10,833 nt of DNA. Origin: Bordetella parapertussis (lineage in GTDB: Bacteria; Pseudomonadota; Gammaproteobacteria; Burkholderiales; Burkholderiaceae_B). The translations under genes were made by a program, and so were the position numbers. Location: contig CAMAYM010000086.1 of assembly GCA_945862495.1 (NCBI GenBank), positions 1-10,833 on the forward strand, written 5' to 3'. Position 1 is the stretch's first letter, and the number at the start of each line of letters is the position of its first letter. This document shows positions 1 to 6,639 of the stretch, in pieces. The notes below the pieces were generated by a model. That model saw only the letters and a program-made list of their open reading frames with translations, was not told the DNA's origin and did not search any database.

Positions 1-17
1 AGCTCCCCCGTAAAAAT

Positions 18-1421
18 ATGGAAAATCATCCCGCTTCCCTTTTGCCCGGCGCCACACAGGCGCTGGCTGAGTTTGCCACCTCCATTCAATACGCCGATAT
101 TCCCGCAGAAGTGATTCAACGGATGAAGATGAGCTTTCTGGATAGCGTGGGATGCTGTTTATTTGGCGCAACCCTGCCTTGGACCCAGCATGTACAAGCG
201 ATGATTGAAGAAGAGGGCGCACGCGGCGTAGCCTCGATCTTTGGTAGTGGCGTCAAAACCTCCGTCGCAGGAGCTGTGTTGGTCAACGCTACCGCTGGTC
301 ATGCTTTTGAGCTAGATGATATTCATAAAGAATCCATTGTTCACGCGGGCTCTATTGCGACGCCGGTTGTAGTAGCCCTGGCCGAGCAGCTGGGTTGCCT
401 AAGCGGTCAGACACTTTTAACGGCAATGACCACAGGTTACGAAATTGGCACGCGGGTCGGAAATGCGGCCACAATGGGTTTGTTTTTTCGAGGCTTTCAT
501 CCGCAAGGTGCTTCGGGGGTGTTCGTCGCCGCCGCAAGTGCTGGAAAAATGCTGGAATTAAATGCGTCGCGGATGCAACACGCGCTCGGTATTGTTGGCT
601 CTCAAGCAGGTGGTTTGATGGCTGCCCAAGAAGGCGCAATGGTTAAGCGGTTTCATTCTGGTCGTGCCGCGCAGAGTGGTGTCTACTCTGCTTTTTTGGC
701 CAAACGTGACTTCACAGGCATTACCGATGTACTTGAGGCCGGCTATGGTGGTTATTTGAGCTCTTATTCCAACACCCCCAATGCCGCGAGATTGACCGAA
801 GATTTAGGTCGGGTGTGGGAAACAGCCAAGGTCGGCTACAAACCGCACGCTTGTGTGACCAGTATCCACTCTGCCTTGGACGCTTTTGCGCATTTGTTGC
901 GCGAACATCACCTTTCGCCTGATGAGGTGACTGCAGTCGATATTGGCATGAGTCCCATGACTTATACGCATTGCGCTTGGGAATATAAAGCGCAGGGCGT
1001 GACAGCCGCACAGATGAATCTTTATTACGGTATTGCGGTGATTGGTTTTGATGGCAAGGCCTTTGTCGCACAGTATGCAGAAGATCGTCTGGCAGATCCA
1101 AAAATTATGGACTTCATTCAAAGAATTCATGCGCGCATCGATCCTGAGATCGAAGCGATGGGACCCGCCTATCGTCATGCCGCGCGCGTTGCCATTACGA
1201 CGCGTGATGGTCGACAATTCAAGCATGAAATTTTGAATCGTCGCGGTAGTCCAGAAAATCCACTTTCTCACGAGGATGTGGTGTACAAATTCCGTAATGT
1301 TGTCGAGTCATGCTTGTCCAAGCGTGACATTGACCGCGTGATCGCGTTAACGGAGCGTTTAGATATGAGTGAAGATACCCGTGAACTCTTTGGCCTGTTG
1401 GCTGCCCGCCCTCAAGTCTGA
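18..1421 (+). CDS. MmgE/PrpD family protein
   Basis: This 467-residue protein belongs to the MmgE/PrpD family, which includes 2-methylcitrate dehydratase and cis-aconitate decarboxylase. It is probably a cytoplasmic lyase or hydratase acting on a small carboxylic acid. Family signatures visible are the acidic/His block ELDDIHKESIVHAGS (about residues 98-112), KRFHSGRAAQSG (210-221), which holds the conserved Lys, and KPHACVTSIHSALDA (275-289). Length is normal for the family. There is no signal peptide. The true substrate cannot be told from sequence; the family is broad, and in Burkholderiales many members are uncharacterised and sit near carboxylate transporters. The ATG at 18 has no visible Shine-Dalgarno sequence in the 17 bases before it, and no in-frame stop is seen upstream, so a start outside the window is possible. 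The following gene starts 20 bp after its stop, so co-transcription is possible but a functional link to the metal genes is not shown. Confidence 0.9.
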   Translation: MENHPASLLPGATQALAEFATSIQYADIPAEVIQRMKMSFLDSVGCCLFGATLPWTQHVQAMIEEEGARGVASIFGSGVKTSVAGAVLVNATAGHAFELDDIHKESIVHAGSIATPVVVALAEQLGCLSGQTLLTAMTTGYEIGTRVGNAATMGLFFRGFHPQGASGVFVAAASAGKMLELNASRMQHALGIVGSQAGGLMAAQEGAMVKRFHSGRAAQSGVYSAFLAKRDFTGITDVLEAGYGGYLSSYSNTPNAARLTEDLGRVWETAKVGYKPHACVTSIHSALDAFAHLLREHHLSPDEVTAVDIGMSPMTYTHCAWEYKAQGVTAAQMNLYYGIAVIGFDGKAFVAQYAEDRLADPKIMDFIQRIHARIDPEIEAMGPAYRHAARVAITTRDGRQFKHEILNRRGSPENPLSHEDVVYKFRNVVESCLSKRDIDRVIALTERLDMSEDTRELFGLLAARPQV

Positions 1422-1441
1422 TGAACAAATAAGTTGAAATC

Positions 1442-2119
1442 ATGATGCTTAAAAAAATATGTACTGCTTTAACACTCATCCTGACGCAGTGGTTGATCTT
1501 TCCAGTGGCTCAGGCGCATCCCCATATCTATATTGAAGGTGGGATCGAGCTTGTTTTTAATCCTCAAGGGCAGGCCACAGGCGTGCGGCAGTCTTGGCTG
1601 TTTGATGAATTATTTTCGACTTATGCTTTACAAGGTATGACACGCGATCAAGCGGGTCAAGTCGCGCCTGCAGAGCTCGGTAAAATCACCGGCGAGTGGA
1701 TGACGGCACTTGCAGACCCAGAGTCACATTTTTTCACCAAGATCACACTCGCGGGTCAGCCCCTGAAATTAGGTGCACCTCGTAACGCACTCAGCACATG
1801 GGATCCAAAAGCCAGTCAGCTCGTCCTGTCTTTTGATTTGCCGATCGAACCTCCAATCAACATTGGTGCAAAAGGGCTTGAAGTTGATATTCAGGATCCC
1901 AGTTATTTTGTTGCGTTTAATTTCAACGGGGGTGTCAAAGCTTTAAAGGGTGTGGATTCACCCGCTCAATGTAAGTTTGGCTACATGCCACCCAGGCCGC
2001 TTGATCCAAAAACAGAACGCTTGCTCTGGTCGATCCCCCCAACACAAAAAGAGTTGCCTGAAAATTTACGTGAAGCGGTGCGGCAGCTTTCACATCAATT
2101 CACGGTGAAATGTCCATGA
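1442..2119 (+). CDS. DUF1007 family periplasmic protein, probable partner of NicO transporter
   Basis: This 225-residue protein matches the DUF1007 family. A signal peptide covers residues 1-25 (KK, hydrophobic core, then PVAQA), and cleavage after AQA would leave a mature N-terminus beginning His-Pro-His (26-28), the hallmark of the family. Other family-like blocks are WLFDELFS (52-59) and QDPSYFVAF (151-159). Two cysteines (C177 and C224) remain in the mature protein and could form a disulfide. The gene overlaps the next one, a NicO/RcnA-type metal transporter, by 4 bp (ATGA). DUF1007 proteins are known to occur beside or fused to such transporters, so a periplasmic metal-binding or metal-delivery role is likely, though the function is not established. 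The start could be ATG 1442 or ATG 1445; neither has a clear ribosome-binding site. It is probably co-transcribed with, or expressed from a promoter inside, the preceding gene. Confidence 0.88.
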   Translation: MMLKKICTALTLILTQWLIFPVAQAHPHIYIEGGIELVFNPQGQATGVRQSWLFDELFSTYALQGMTRDQAGQVAPAELGKITGEWMTALADPESHFFTKITLAGQPLKLGAPRNALSTWDPKASQLVLSFDLPIEPPINIGAKGLEVDIQDPSYFVAFNFNGGVKALKGVDSPAQCKFGYMPPRPLDPKTERLLWSIPPTQKELPENLREAVRQLSHQFTVKCP

Positions 2120-3240
2120 TGCCTTACTGCAACTCAACATATCGTCTGACACACTTGCGTTTGCAGGCATTGTTTGGCTTGTTGATCTTGATGTGTTGCG
2201 TCGTTTTTACCGAAGCGGTATTTGCCCAAGCGGCACATCCCTTTGCCACGCCAGAGCAACGCTTAGCCATCCCTTCGACGGGTTGGTTTGCAGAGTTCAG
2301 TGGTCAGATGGCGGCATGGCAGGGACATTTTTATCGCCAATTGACAGGTGCGGTGCGCGCCTGGAAACAAGATGGCTGGGCTGCATGGTTATTGTTGGCG
2401 CTCTCATTTGGTTACGGTGTTTTTCATGCCTTAGGCCCCGGTCACGGAAAGGCTGTTTTAACGGCGTATGTATTAGCGAACAGGGAGACCATTCGTAACG
2501 GTGCCTTGTTGGCGATGCTCTCCGCATTTTTGCAGGCGTTCGTTGCCATCGCGCTGGTTGCGATCGCAGCCGGTATCTTGCAGATTTCTGGTGTGGCGAT
2601 GAACCGCGCGACGTGGTGGTTAGAGCTCGCTTCTTATGCCATGATGGCTGCGTTGGGTGCTTGGCTTGTCTACAAGCATGTATTCAAACCATTCATTCAC
2701 CTGATTAGAGAAAAGCTAAAAGCGGGGCAGGGACGACATACCCAACATGTTCACGCCATGCATGGCGACCACGCTTGCAGCCACAATCATGGGCATGATC
2801 ATGACCACGCGCACCATCATGCCCATTCAGCGCCACCTCATGTTCATGACGAGAGTTGCGGTCACGTGCACATGCCTGATCCTAATTTAATTGCCGGCCC
2901 ACTCAATTGGACTAAAGCGATCTCAGCGGTGTTAGCTGTAGGCCTCAGGCCCTGCTCAGGCGCGGTCTTTGTGCTAGTGTTTTCACTTGCGCAAGGATTT
3001 TTTATTGCAGGGATTGCAGCGGCTCTCGCGATGGGTTTAGGCACAGGGCTGACAGTGGCCGCGCTTGCCTCAGCGTCTCTTTGGGTGAGTCAAGTCACGG
3101 TCTCTGCGACTGGCGGCACTCAGCGCATCTGGGGAAAGGTTTTCTTGGTAGGTTTACAAGCGCTTGCTTCAATTGCAGTGTTAGCGCTCGGCCTATTGTT
3201 ACTGAGTGCAGCCATTGGGACTGGCACGACAGGCACTTAA
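2116..3240 (+). CDS. NicO/RcnA-type nickel/cobalt transporter with His-rich loop
   Basis: This inner-membrane transporter of about 374 residues belongs to the NicO/RcnA family, which moves Ni2+ or Co2+, often outward. Diagnostic motifs are FHALGPGHGKA (about 103-113), containing the conserved H-A-x-G-P-G-H-x-K, and GLRPCSGAVFVL (about 277-288). Between them lies a cytoplasm- or periplasm-exposed loop of about 45 residues (208-252) with some 18 histidines plus two cysteines, a likely metal-sensing or metal-buffering segment. About six or seven hydrophobic spans are seen, with an N-terminal signal-like span. I prefer ATG 2116: it gives the usual ATGA overlap with the previous stop and has GGTGA seven bases upstream. 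ATG 2110 in the same frame is too close to that site. The gene ends 1 bp from the oppositely oriented zur stop. Direction and metal (Ni, Co or Zn) cannot be fixed from sequence; zinc is possible given the neighbours. Confidence 0.9.
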   Translation: MMPYCNSTYRLTHLRLQALFGLLILMCCVVFTEAVFAQAAHPFATPEQRLAIPSTGWFAEFSGQMAAWQGHFYRQLTGAVRAWKQDGWAAWLLLALSFGYGVFHALGPGHGKAVLTAYVLANRETIRNGALLAMLSAFLQAFVAIALVAIAAGILQISGVAMNRATWWLELASYAMMAALGAWLVYKHVFKPFIHLIREKLKAGQGRHTQHVHAMHGDHACSHNHGHDHDHAHHHAHSAPPHVHDESCGHVHMPDPNLIAGPLNWTKAISAVLAVGLRPCSGAVFVLVFSLAQGFFIAGIAAALAMGLGTGLTVAALASASLWVSQVTVSATGGTQRIWGKVFLVGLQALASIAVLALGLLLLSAAIGTGTTGT

Positions 3241-3241
3241 A

Positions 3242-3607
3242 TCAACAGTCTTTGCAGCGCCCATAGAGCGTTAAGTCGTGATCTTCGACTTTAAAACCCT
3301 TAGGCGCCAGCATGGCGAGATCTGACGGGCACGAATGAATGTCAAAGACTTTTTGACAGTGCTTGCACTGAAAATGATGATGATGTCCGTGATTACTCAG
3401 CTCAAATCTTGGATTTTCACCCGGCAATACGACCTGACGTAACGCGCCGTCTTCAACCATCGCTTTCAGGTTCCGATAAACGGTTGCGATGCCTAAGTTA
3501 GGGACGGTATTGCCTGCGAGCTCAAGTACTTCTTGCGCGAGCAAAGGGCGACCCGCCGTTTGCAAGGCATCTTTAATCGCTGATCGTTGTCGCGTAGCAC
3601 GTTCCAT
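3242..3607 (-). CDS. zur: Fur-family regulator, probable zinc uptake regulator Zur
   Basis: This 121-residue protein is a Fur-superfamily metal-dependent repressor. The winged-helix recognition region is PNLGIATVYRNLKAMVEDG (36-54). The dimerisation domain has HGHHHHFQC (73-81), and the structural zinc site is formed by the two CxxC pairs C81/C84 and C118/C121, the latter at the extreme C-terminus (GRCKDC). Further candidate regulatory ligands are H91, C93, E108 and H110. It is shorter than a classical iron-sensing Fur (about 140-150). Its position divergent from a zinc ABC importer operon, sharing a palindromic 69-bp gap, argues for Zur rather than Fur or PerR. It probably represses the importer and itself when zinc is plentiful. 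The start has a weak AGAG site about six bases upstream. A Mn- or Fe-responsive role cannot be fully excluded, and the genuine iron Fur is presumably encoded elsewhere. Confidence 0.9.
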   Translation of the reverse strand: MERATRQRSAIKDALQTAGRPLLAQEVLELAGNTVPNLGIATVYRNLKAMVEDGALRQVVLPGENPRFELSNHGHHHHFQCKHCQKVFDIHSCPSDLAMLAPKGFKVEDHDLTLYGRCKDC

Positions 3608-3673
3608 AGGCTCTAATGATAGTGTATTATCATTATTGATAACACCTCTAACTTTACACTTGTTTTAGAGCCT
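3608..3673. repeat. 9-bp inverted repeat forming matching leaders of both divergent genes
   Basis: AGGCTCTAA at 3608-3616 and TTAGAGCCT at 3665-3673 are perfect reverse complements flanking the divergent gap. Read in each gene's own direction, both zur and the His-rich gene are preceded by the same TTAGAGCCT, directly before the ATG for zur and three bases before it for the other. The AGAG inside could serve as a weak Shine-Dalgarno sequence for both. The left arm overlaps palindrome A by three bases. Confidence 0.6.
3614..3645. promoter_or_regulatory. Candidate Zur operator: two overlapping palindromes
   Basis: Palindrome A (3614-3635) has perfect 8-bp arms TAATGATA and TATCATTA around a 6-bp spacer. 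Palindrome B (3624-3645) has core arms TTATCA and TGATAA around TTAT, with extra outer GT/AC pairs. Each is 22 bp long with 9 of 11 symmetric pairs, and their centres (3624.5 and 3634.5) are 10 bp apart. The AT-rich arms resemble Fur/Zur boxes. The site lies 7 bp from the zur start and 32 bp before the His-rich gene, so it could control both directions. I could not assign -10/-35 elements securely; TATTAT at 3625-3630 (+) and GATAAT (-) within the palindromes are possible -10 hexamers. Confidence 0.75.
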
Positions 3674-3676
3674 TGA

Positions 3677-3940
3677 ATGCAACCCAATTCAAATCAAGCG
3701 CATTCGCATTCGAACGGACATCCGCATGGCTCAGTTCATGCGCATGACTACGGGCATGATCACGGACATGGTCATGGGCACGCGCATGCGCACGGACCTG
3801 CATCCCTGCCTTCGCCTCAACAGACCAAGGATCTTAAAAGTCCTGTCCTGAGCGGGCTTGCACAGCGATTAGTTTGGGTGATCTCTTTGCTGGTCGTGTT
3901 GTGGTTAGCCGTTTTTTGGGCGTTGCGCACACATGGCTGA
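3677..3940 (+). CDS. Small His-rich single-span membrane protein of unknown function
   Basis: This 87-residue protein has no family that I recognise. Residues 9-39 contain 13 histidines, mostly at every second position and spaced by Gly, Ala or Asp (GHDHGHGHGHAHAHG), a typical flexible zinc-, nickel- or copper-binding tract. A short Pro/Ser/Gln/Lys linker follows (41-64), then one hydrophobic span at about 65-83 (LVWVISLLVVLWLAVFWAL) and a four-residue tail. There is no signal peptide. K51, K54 and R64 lie before the span against one Arg after it, so the positive-inside rule favours a cytoplasmic His domain anchored by its C-terminus, though the balance is small. It is the first gene of the zinc importer operon and overlaps the ATPase gene by 8 bp, so translation is probably coupled. 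It may be a membrane-bound zinc buffer or accessory factor of the importer; this is inference. Confidence 0.8.
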   Translation: MQPNSNQAHSHSNGHPHGSVHAHDYGHDHGHGHGHAHAHGPASLPSPQQTKDLKSPVLSGLAQRLVWVISLLVVLWLAVFWALRTHG

Positions 3941-4736
3941 ACTTGACGTCACGACCTCGCGATCAAAAGCGATCGAGCTCCGGAACTTGACCCTTGCCTA
4001 TCAAGGGCATCCCGCTGTGCATCACCTCAGCGGCGTCTTCGAGGCTGGGTCACTGACCGCAATCGTCGGACCCAATGGTGCTGGGAAAAGTACGTTGCTT
4101 TCAGCCTTGTCTGGTCAAAAAAGTGGCGTAGAAGGTTCGATTGATTTTGCGCCCATGCTTCAGTCTCCTCAGGGGCGGGCTTCTAAACTCGCGTACTTGC
4201 CTCAGCAATCCGCCATTGATCGGGAGTTTCCGGTGCGCGTGCTGGATGTAGTGTCGCTCGGGGCATGGCGCGAACTCGGTAGTTTTCGCTCCGTTTCTGC
4301 GGACATCCGGACCCGAGCCTCAGAGGTGCTCGCCGCGGTTGGGTTGATTGGTTTCGAACGCCGCTACATTGGCGAGCTTTCTGTCGGACAATTGCAGCGC
4401 GTGTTGTTTGCCAGACTACTGATGCAAGATGCACAGATCATTTTGCTTGACGAGCCTTTTAATGCACTGGACACGCGTACTGCCGAGGACTTGCTGGGTG
4501 TAGTGCTCAATTGGCACCGACAATCACGCACCGTGATCGCGGTCCTCCATGACCTGGAGATGGTCCGCCAATATTTCCCTCAAACCTTGTTGCTTGCGCG
4601 TGAGGTGATCGCGTGGGGGAGTAGTGCTGAGGTCCTCACGACAGAAAACTTAGCGCGTGCACGTCAAACCGCCGAGTACTGGGACGATCGCGCACCGTGG
4701 TGTGTTCGTCCACCTGAGAGCGGGAGTAGAGGTTGA
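3933..4736 (+). CDS. znuC: Zinc ABC transporter ATP-binding protein, ZnuC-like
   Basis: This 267-residue ATPase energises metal import at the cytoplasmic face of the inner membrane. All ABC motifs are visible: Walker A GPNGAGKST (46-54), Q-loop at Q91/Q92 (YLPQQS), signature LSVGQLQRV (149-157), Walker B IILLDEP (169-175), D-loop ALD and H-loop H206. The signature has Val in place of the second Gly of the usual LSGGQ, a mild departure seen in some active members. The start overlaps the His-rich gene by 8 bp and the stop overlaps the permease start region, so the operon is translated as a coupled unit. Overall it resembles the Zn/Mn (ZnuC/MntB) subfamily. Zinc rather than manganese is inferred from the Zur-like neighbour and the His-type ligand set of the binding protein. 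The C-terminal tail (about 245-267) is not conserved in a way that I recognise. Confidence 0.9.
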   Translation: MAELDVTTSRSKAIELRNLTLAYQGHPAVHHLSGVFEAGSLTAIVGPNGAGKSTLLSALSGQKSGVEGSIDFAPMLQSPQGRASKLAYLPQQSAIDREFPVRVLDVVSLGAWRELGSFRSVSADIRTRASEVLAAVGLIGFERRYIGELSVGQLQRVLFARLLMQDAQIILLDEPFNALDTRTAEDLLGVVLNWHRQSRTVIAVLHDLEMVRQYFPQTLLLAREVIAWGSSAEVLTTENLARARQTAEYWDDRAPWCVRPPESGSRG

Positions 4737-5629
4737 TGATGCTCGAATGGGGAACATTGCTATATAGCTGGATCATTTCGCCTTTTTCTGACTATGGCTT
4801 CATGAAACGCGCCTTGATTGCCTGTGTAGCGATTGGCTTAGCGTGCGGTCCGATCGGCACGATTCTGGTGCTGCGACGGATGAGTCTTGCCGGAGATGCC
4901 ATCGCACACGCTGTCTTGCCGGGTGCGGCGGTTGGCTTTATCTTTTTTGGTCTGTCCTTGCCTGCAATGACGATTGGGAGTTTTATTGCCGCAGCCCTCA
5001 TGGCCTTGGTGGCTAACGTTGTGACGCGATGGACGAGTCAAAAGGAAGATGCGAGTTTCGCTTCGTTTTACTTAATTGCCCTCGCACTTGGGGTGCTATT
5101 AATCTCCACCTCAGGTAGCAAGGTAGACCTATTGCACTTTTTATTTGGCAGTGTATTGGCGATTGACGCGGAATCATTGCTCATGATTGCAGGTGCGTCG
5201 ACCGTCTCGCTTTTATTGTTGACCGTACTCTGGCGTCCCCTCATGCTGGAGTGTTTTGATCCAGGCTTTCTGCGCTCTGTGGGCGGACGAGGTGCTTTAG
5301 TGCATCAGCTATTCATGCTGATGGTCGTGCTCAATTTGGTTTCTGCCTTTCAGGCGCTTGGCACACTCATGGCAGTCGGACTATTGATGTTACCTGCTAC
5401 CGCGGCAAGATTTTGGTCCTACGGTGTGGTCTCCCGCTCATTGCTAGCTGCCGGATTTGGCGCGCTAAGCGGTTTCTTAGGATTGTTGGTTTCTTATCAC
5501 GCGAACTTTCCCTCCGGTCCCTCTATTGTCTTAGTCGCGGGCGGTTTGTATTTATTTTCGCTTTGCTTCGGGACGCGTGATAGCTTTAGATTAATTCTCT
5601 TCCCTACGCCTCAGCACAAGGAATCATGA
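4736..5629 (+). CDS. znuB: Zinc ABC transporter permease, ZnuB-like (ABC-3 family)
   Basis: This inner-membrane permease of about 297 residues belongs to the ABC-3 family of zinc and manganese importers and forms the channel that pairs with ZnuC. The family block RRMSLAGDAIAHAVLPGAAVGF is at about residues 48-69 and includes the conserved Asp and His of the DAIxHAVLPG motif. Eight or so hydrophobic spans are seen, and the length is typical. Three in-frame starts are possible: TTG 4733, ATG 4736 and ATG 4739. I prefer ATG 4736, which shares one base with the znuC stop (TGATG) and has GGGAG nine bases upstream; ATG 4739 would instead use AGAGG. The stop overlaps the start of the binding-protein gene (ATGA). 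Confidence 0.9.
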   Translation: MMLEWGTLLYSWIISPFSDYGFMKRALIACVAIGLACGPIGTILVLRRMSLAGDAIAHAVLPGAAVGFIFFGLSLPAMTIGSFIAAALMALVANVVTRWTSQKEDASFASFYLIALALGVLLISTSGSKVDLLHFLFGSVLAIDAESLLMIAGASTVSLLLLTVLWRPLMLECFDPGFLRSVGGRGALVHQLFMLMVVLNLVSAFQALGTLMAVGLLMLPATAARFWSYGVVSRSLLAAGFGALSGFLGLLVSYHANFPSGPSIVLVAGGLYLFSLCFGTRDSFRLILFPTPQHKES

Positions 5630-6564
5630 TGATTAAAATACTGCAGACTAAAGCGCGATTGTTTATCGCGATTGTGCTGTTCGGTGGGATGGCTCCCGCA
5701 AGTGCAAGCGAACCAATTCCTGTTGTAGCGACTTTCTCCATTCTCGCTGATATGGTCAAGCAAGTCGGTGGTCCACATGTCAACGTGACAAGTTTGGTAG
5801 GTCCCAATTCGGATGCCCATATTTTTGATCCGACCCCCGCCGATGCGAAACGCTTGGCGGCCGCCAAGCTCGTTGTCGTCAACGGGCTAGGTTTTGAAGG
5901 CTGGATGAGCCGTCTCATCAAATCCTCTGGCTACAAAGGGCCTGTTTTAACTGCCAGCAAAGGCGTGAAGACCATTCCAATGGCAAAAAGCGATCACGAT
6001 CATGGGCATAATCACTCGCATGCCTTACCCGATCCACATGCCTGGCAGAGTTTGCTCAATGCACGTCAGTATGTTGAAAACATCAAGGTAGCGCTAAGTG
6101 CCGCACTGCCTGCGCAGACGGCAGACTTCCAAGCGCGTGCTGCAGACTATCTCAAGCAAATTGATGCGTTAGATAAAAGTACCCAGGCGCGCATGGCCGC
6201 TGTGCCGATGGAGCGTCGCCGCGTGATCACCTCGCATGATGCCTTCGGATATTTTGCGCGTGCCTACAAGGTGAGCTTTTATCCGTTGCAAGGTTTATCG
6301 ACAGGAAGTGAGGCCTCGGCCGCGGATGTCGTGAGGATCGTCAATGAAATCAAAAAAAATAAAGTCACTGCGATCTTTGCCGAAAACATCTCTGATCCAC
6401 GTGTGCTTGAGCGTGTGGCCAAAGACACTGGTGCCAAGATCGGTGGCATGCTTTTTGCAGATGCGTTATCCGCACCGGGTACGGACGCTGACACTTATCT
6501 CAAGATGTTCGAACACAACGTGTCGACCATCGTCGGGGGTATTTCAGCAACAACGCAGCCCTGA
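5626..6564 (+). CDS. znuA: Zinc ABC transporter substrate-binding protein, ZnuA-like
   Basis: This 312-residue periplasmic metal-binding protein (cluster A-I) captures zinc for ZnuBC. A signal peptide covers about residues 1-28 (cleavage near APASAS). Likely metal ligands are H65 (SDAHIFDP), H138 (LPDPHAW), H204 (SHDAFGYF) and D279 (FADAL), with E253 nearby. The third His, where manganese-binding relatives have Glu, supports zinc. A short His/Asp-rich loop DHDHGHNHSH (123-132) precedes H138, as in ZnuA and AztC; it is shorter than the E. coli loop, and the SHDAFGYF region recalls the AztC branch. ATG 5626 overlaps the permease stop by 4 bp. ATG 5629 is equally possible and has the better spacing (six bases) to AAGGA at 5618-5622. 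It is the last gene of the operon; no convincing terminator follows. Confidence 0.9.
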   Translation: MMIKILQTKARLFIAIVLFGGMAPASASEPIPVVATFSILADMVKQVGGPHVNVTSLVGPNSDAHIFDPTPADAKRLAAAKLVVVNGLGFEGWMSRLIKSSGYKGPVLTASKGVKTIPMAKSDHDHGHNHSHALPDPHAWQSLLNARQYVENIKVALSAALPAQTADFQARAADYLKQIDALDKSTQARMAAVPMERRRVITSHDAFGYFARAYKVSFYPLQGLSTGSEASAADVVRIVNEIKKNKVTAIFAENISDPRVLERVAKDTGAKIGGMLFADALSAPGTDADTYLKMFEHNVSTIVGGISATTQP

Positions 6565-6592
6565 GCACGCTGATATTTTGTTTGCGTCCTAT

Positions 6593-6622
6593 TTGCATTT
6601 TGTTGCAATTGAGTGCTACAAA
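6593..6622 (+). promoter_or_regulatory. Candidate hemP promoter with extended -10
   Basis: A possible -35 TTGCAT (6593-6598) is separated by 18 bp from TACAAA (6617-6622), which is preceded by TGC and so forms an extended -10. Transcription would begin near 6629, inside the Fur box, a normal arrangement for iron repression. An alternative -10, TAGAAT at 6640-6645, would give an almost leaderless message and has no good -35. Confidence 0.35.
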
Positions 6623-6639
6623 TGAGAATCGTTATCGTT
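6621..6639. promoter_or_regulatory. Fur box upstream of hemP/hmuP
   Basis: The core TGAGAATCGTTATCG (6623-6637) matches the 7-1-7 Fur consensus TGATAAT-n-ATTATCA at 11 of 14 arm positions. It lies 12 bp before the hemP start. This predicts repression of the haem uptake operon by iron-loaded Fur, as known for hemP/hmu operons in related bacteria. It differs from the zinc-operon operator, which has GTGTAT or TTAT spacers rather than one central base. Confidence 0.8.

Noticed and set aside
352..1479. Several open frames on the minus strand and an alternate plus-strand frame within the MmgE/PrpD gene
   Set aside because: They overlap a clear conserved enzyme, show no recognisable domain and are explained as shadow frames.
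3242..3607. Identification as the iron-responsive Fur itself
   Set aside because: The protein is short (121 residues), ends in a CxxC, and shares a palindromic gap with a zinc importer operon; Zur fits better, though specificity is not proven.
3740..3800. CATG/CAC-rich near-repetitive DNA that might be a tandem repeat
   Set aside because: The period is irregular and follows from His-Gly/Ala/Asp codon alternation in the small His-rich protein; it is coding low complexity, not an independent repeat array.
6565..6620. Possible terminator after znuA (ACGC...GCGT, CAGC...GCTG)
   Set aside because: Stems are only 4 bp with long loops and no following T-run, so a terminator cannot be supported.
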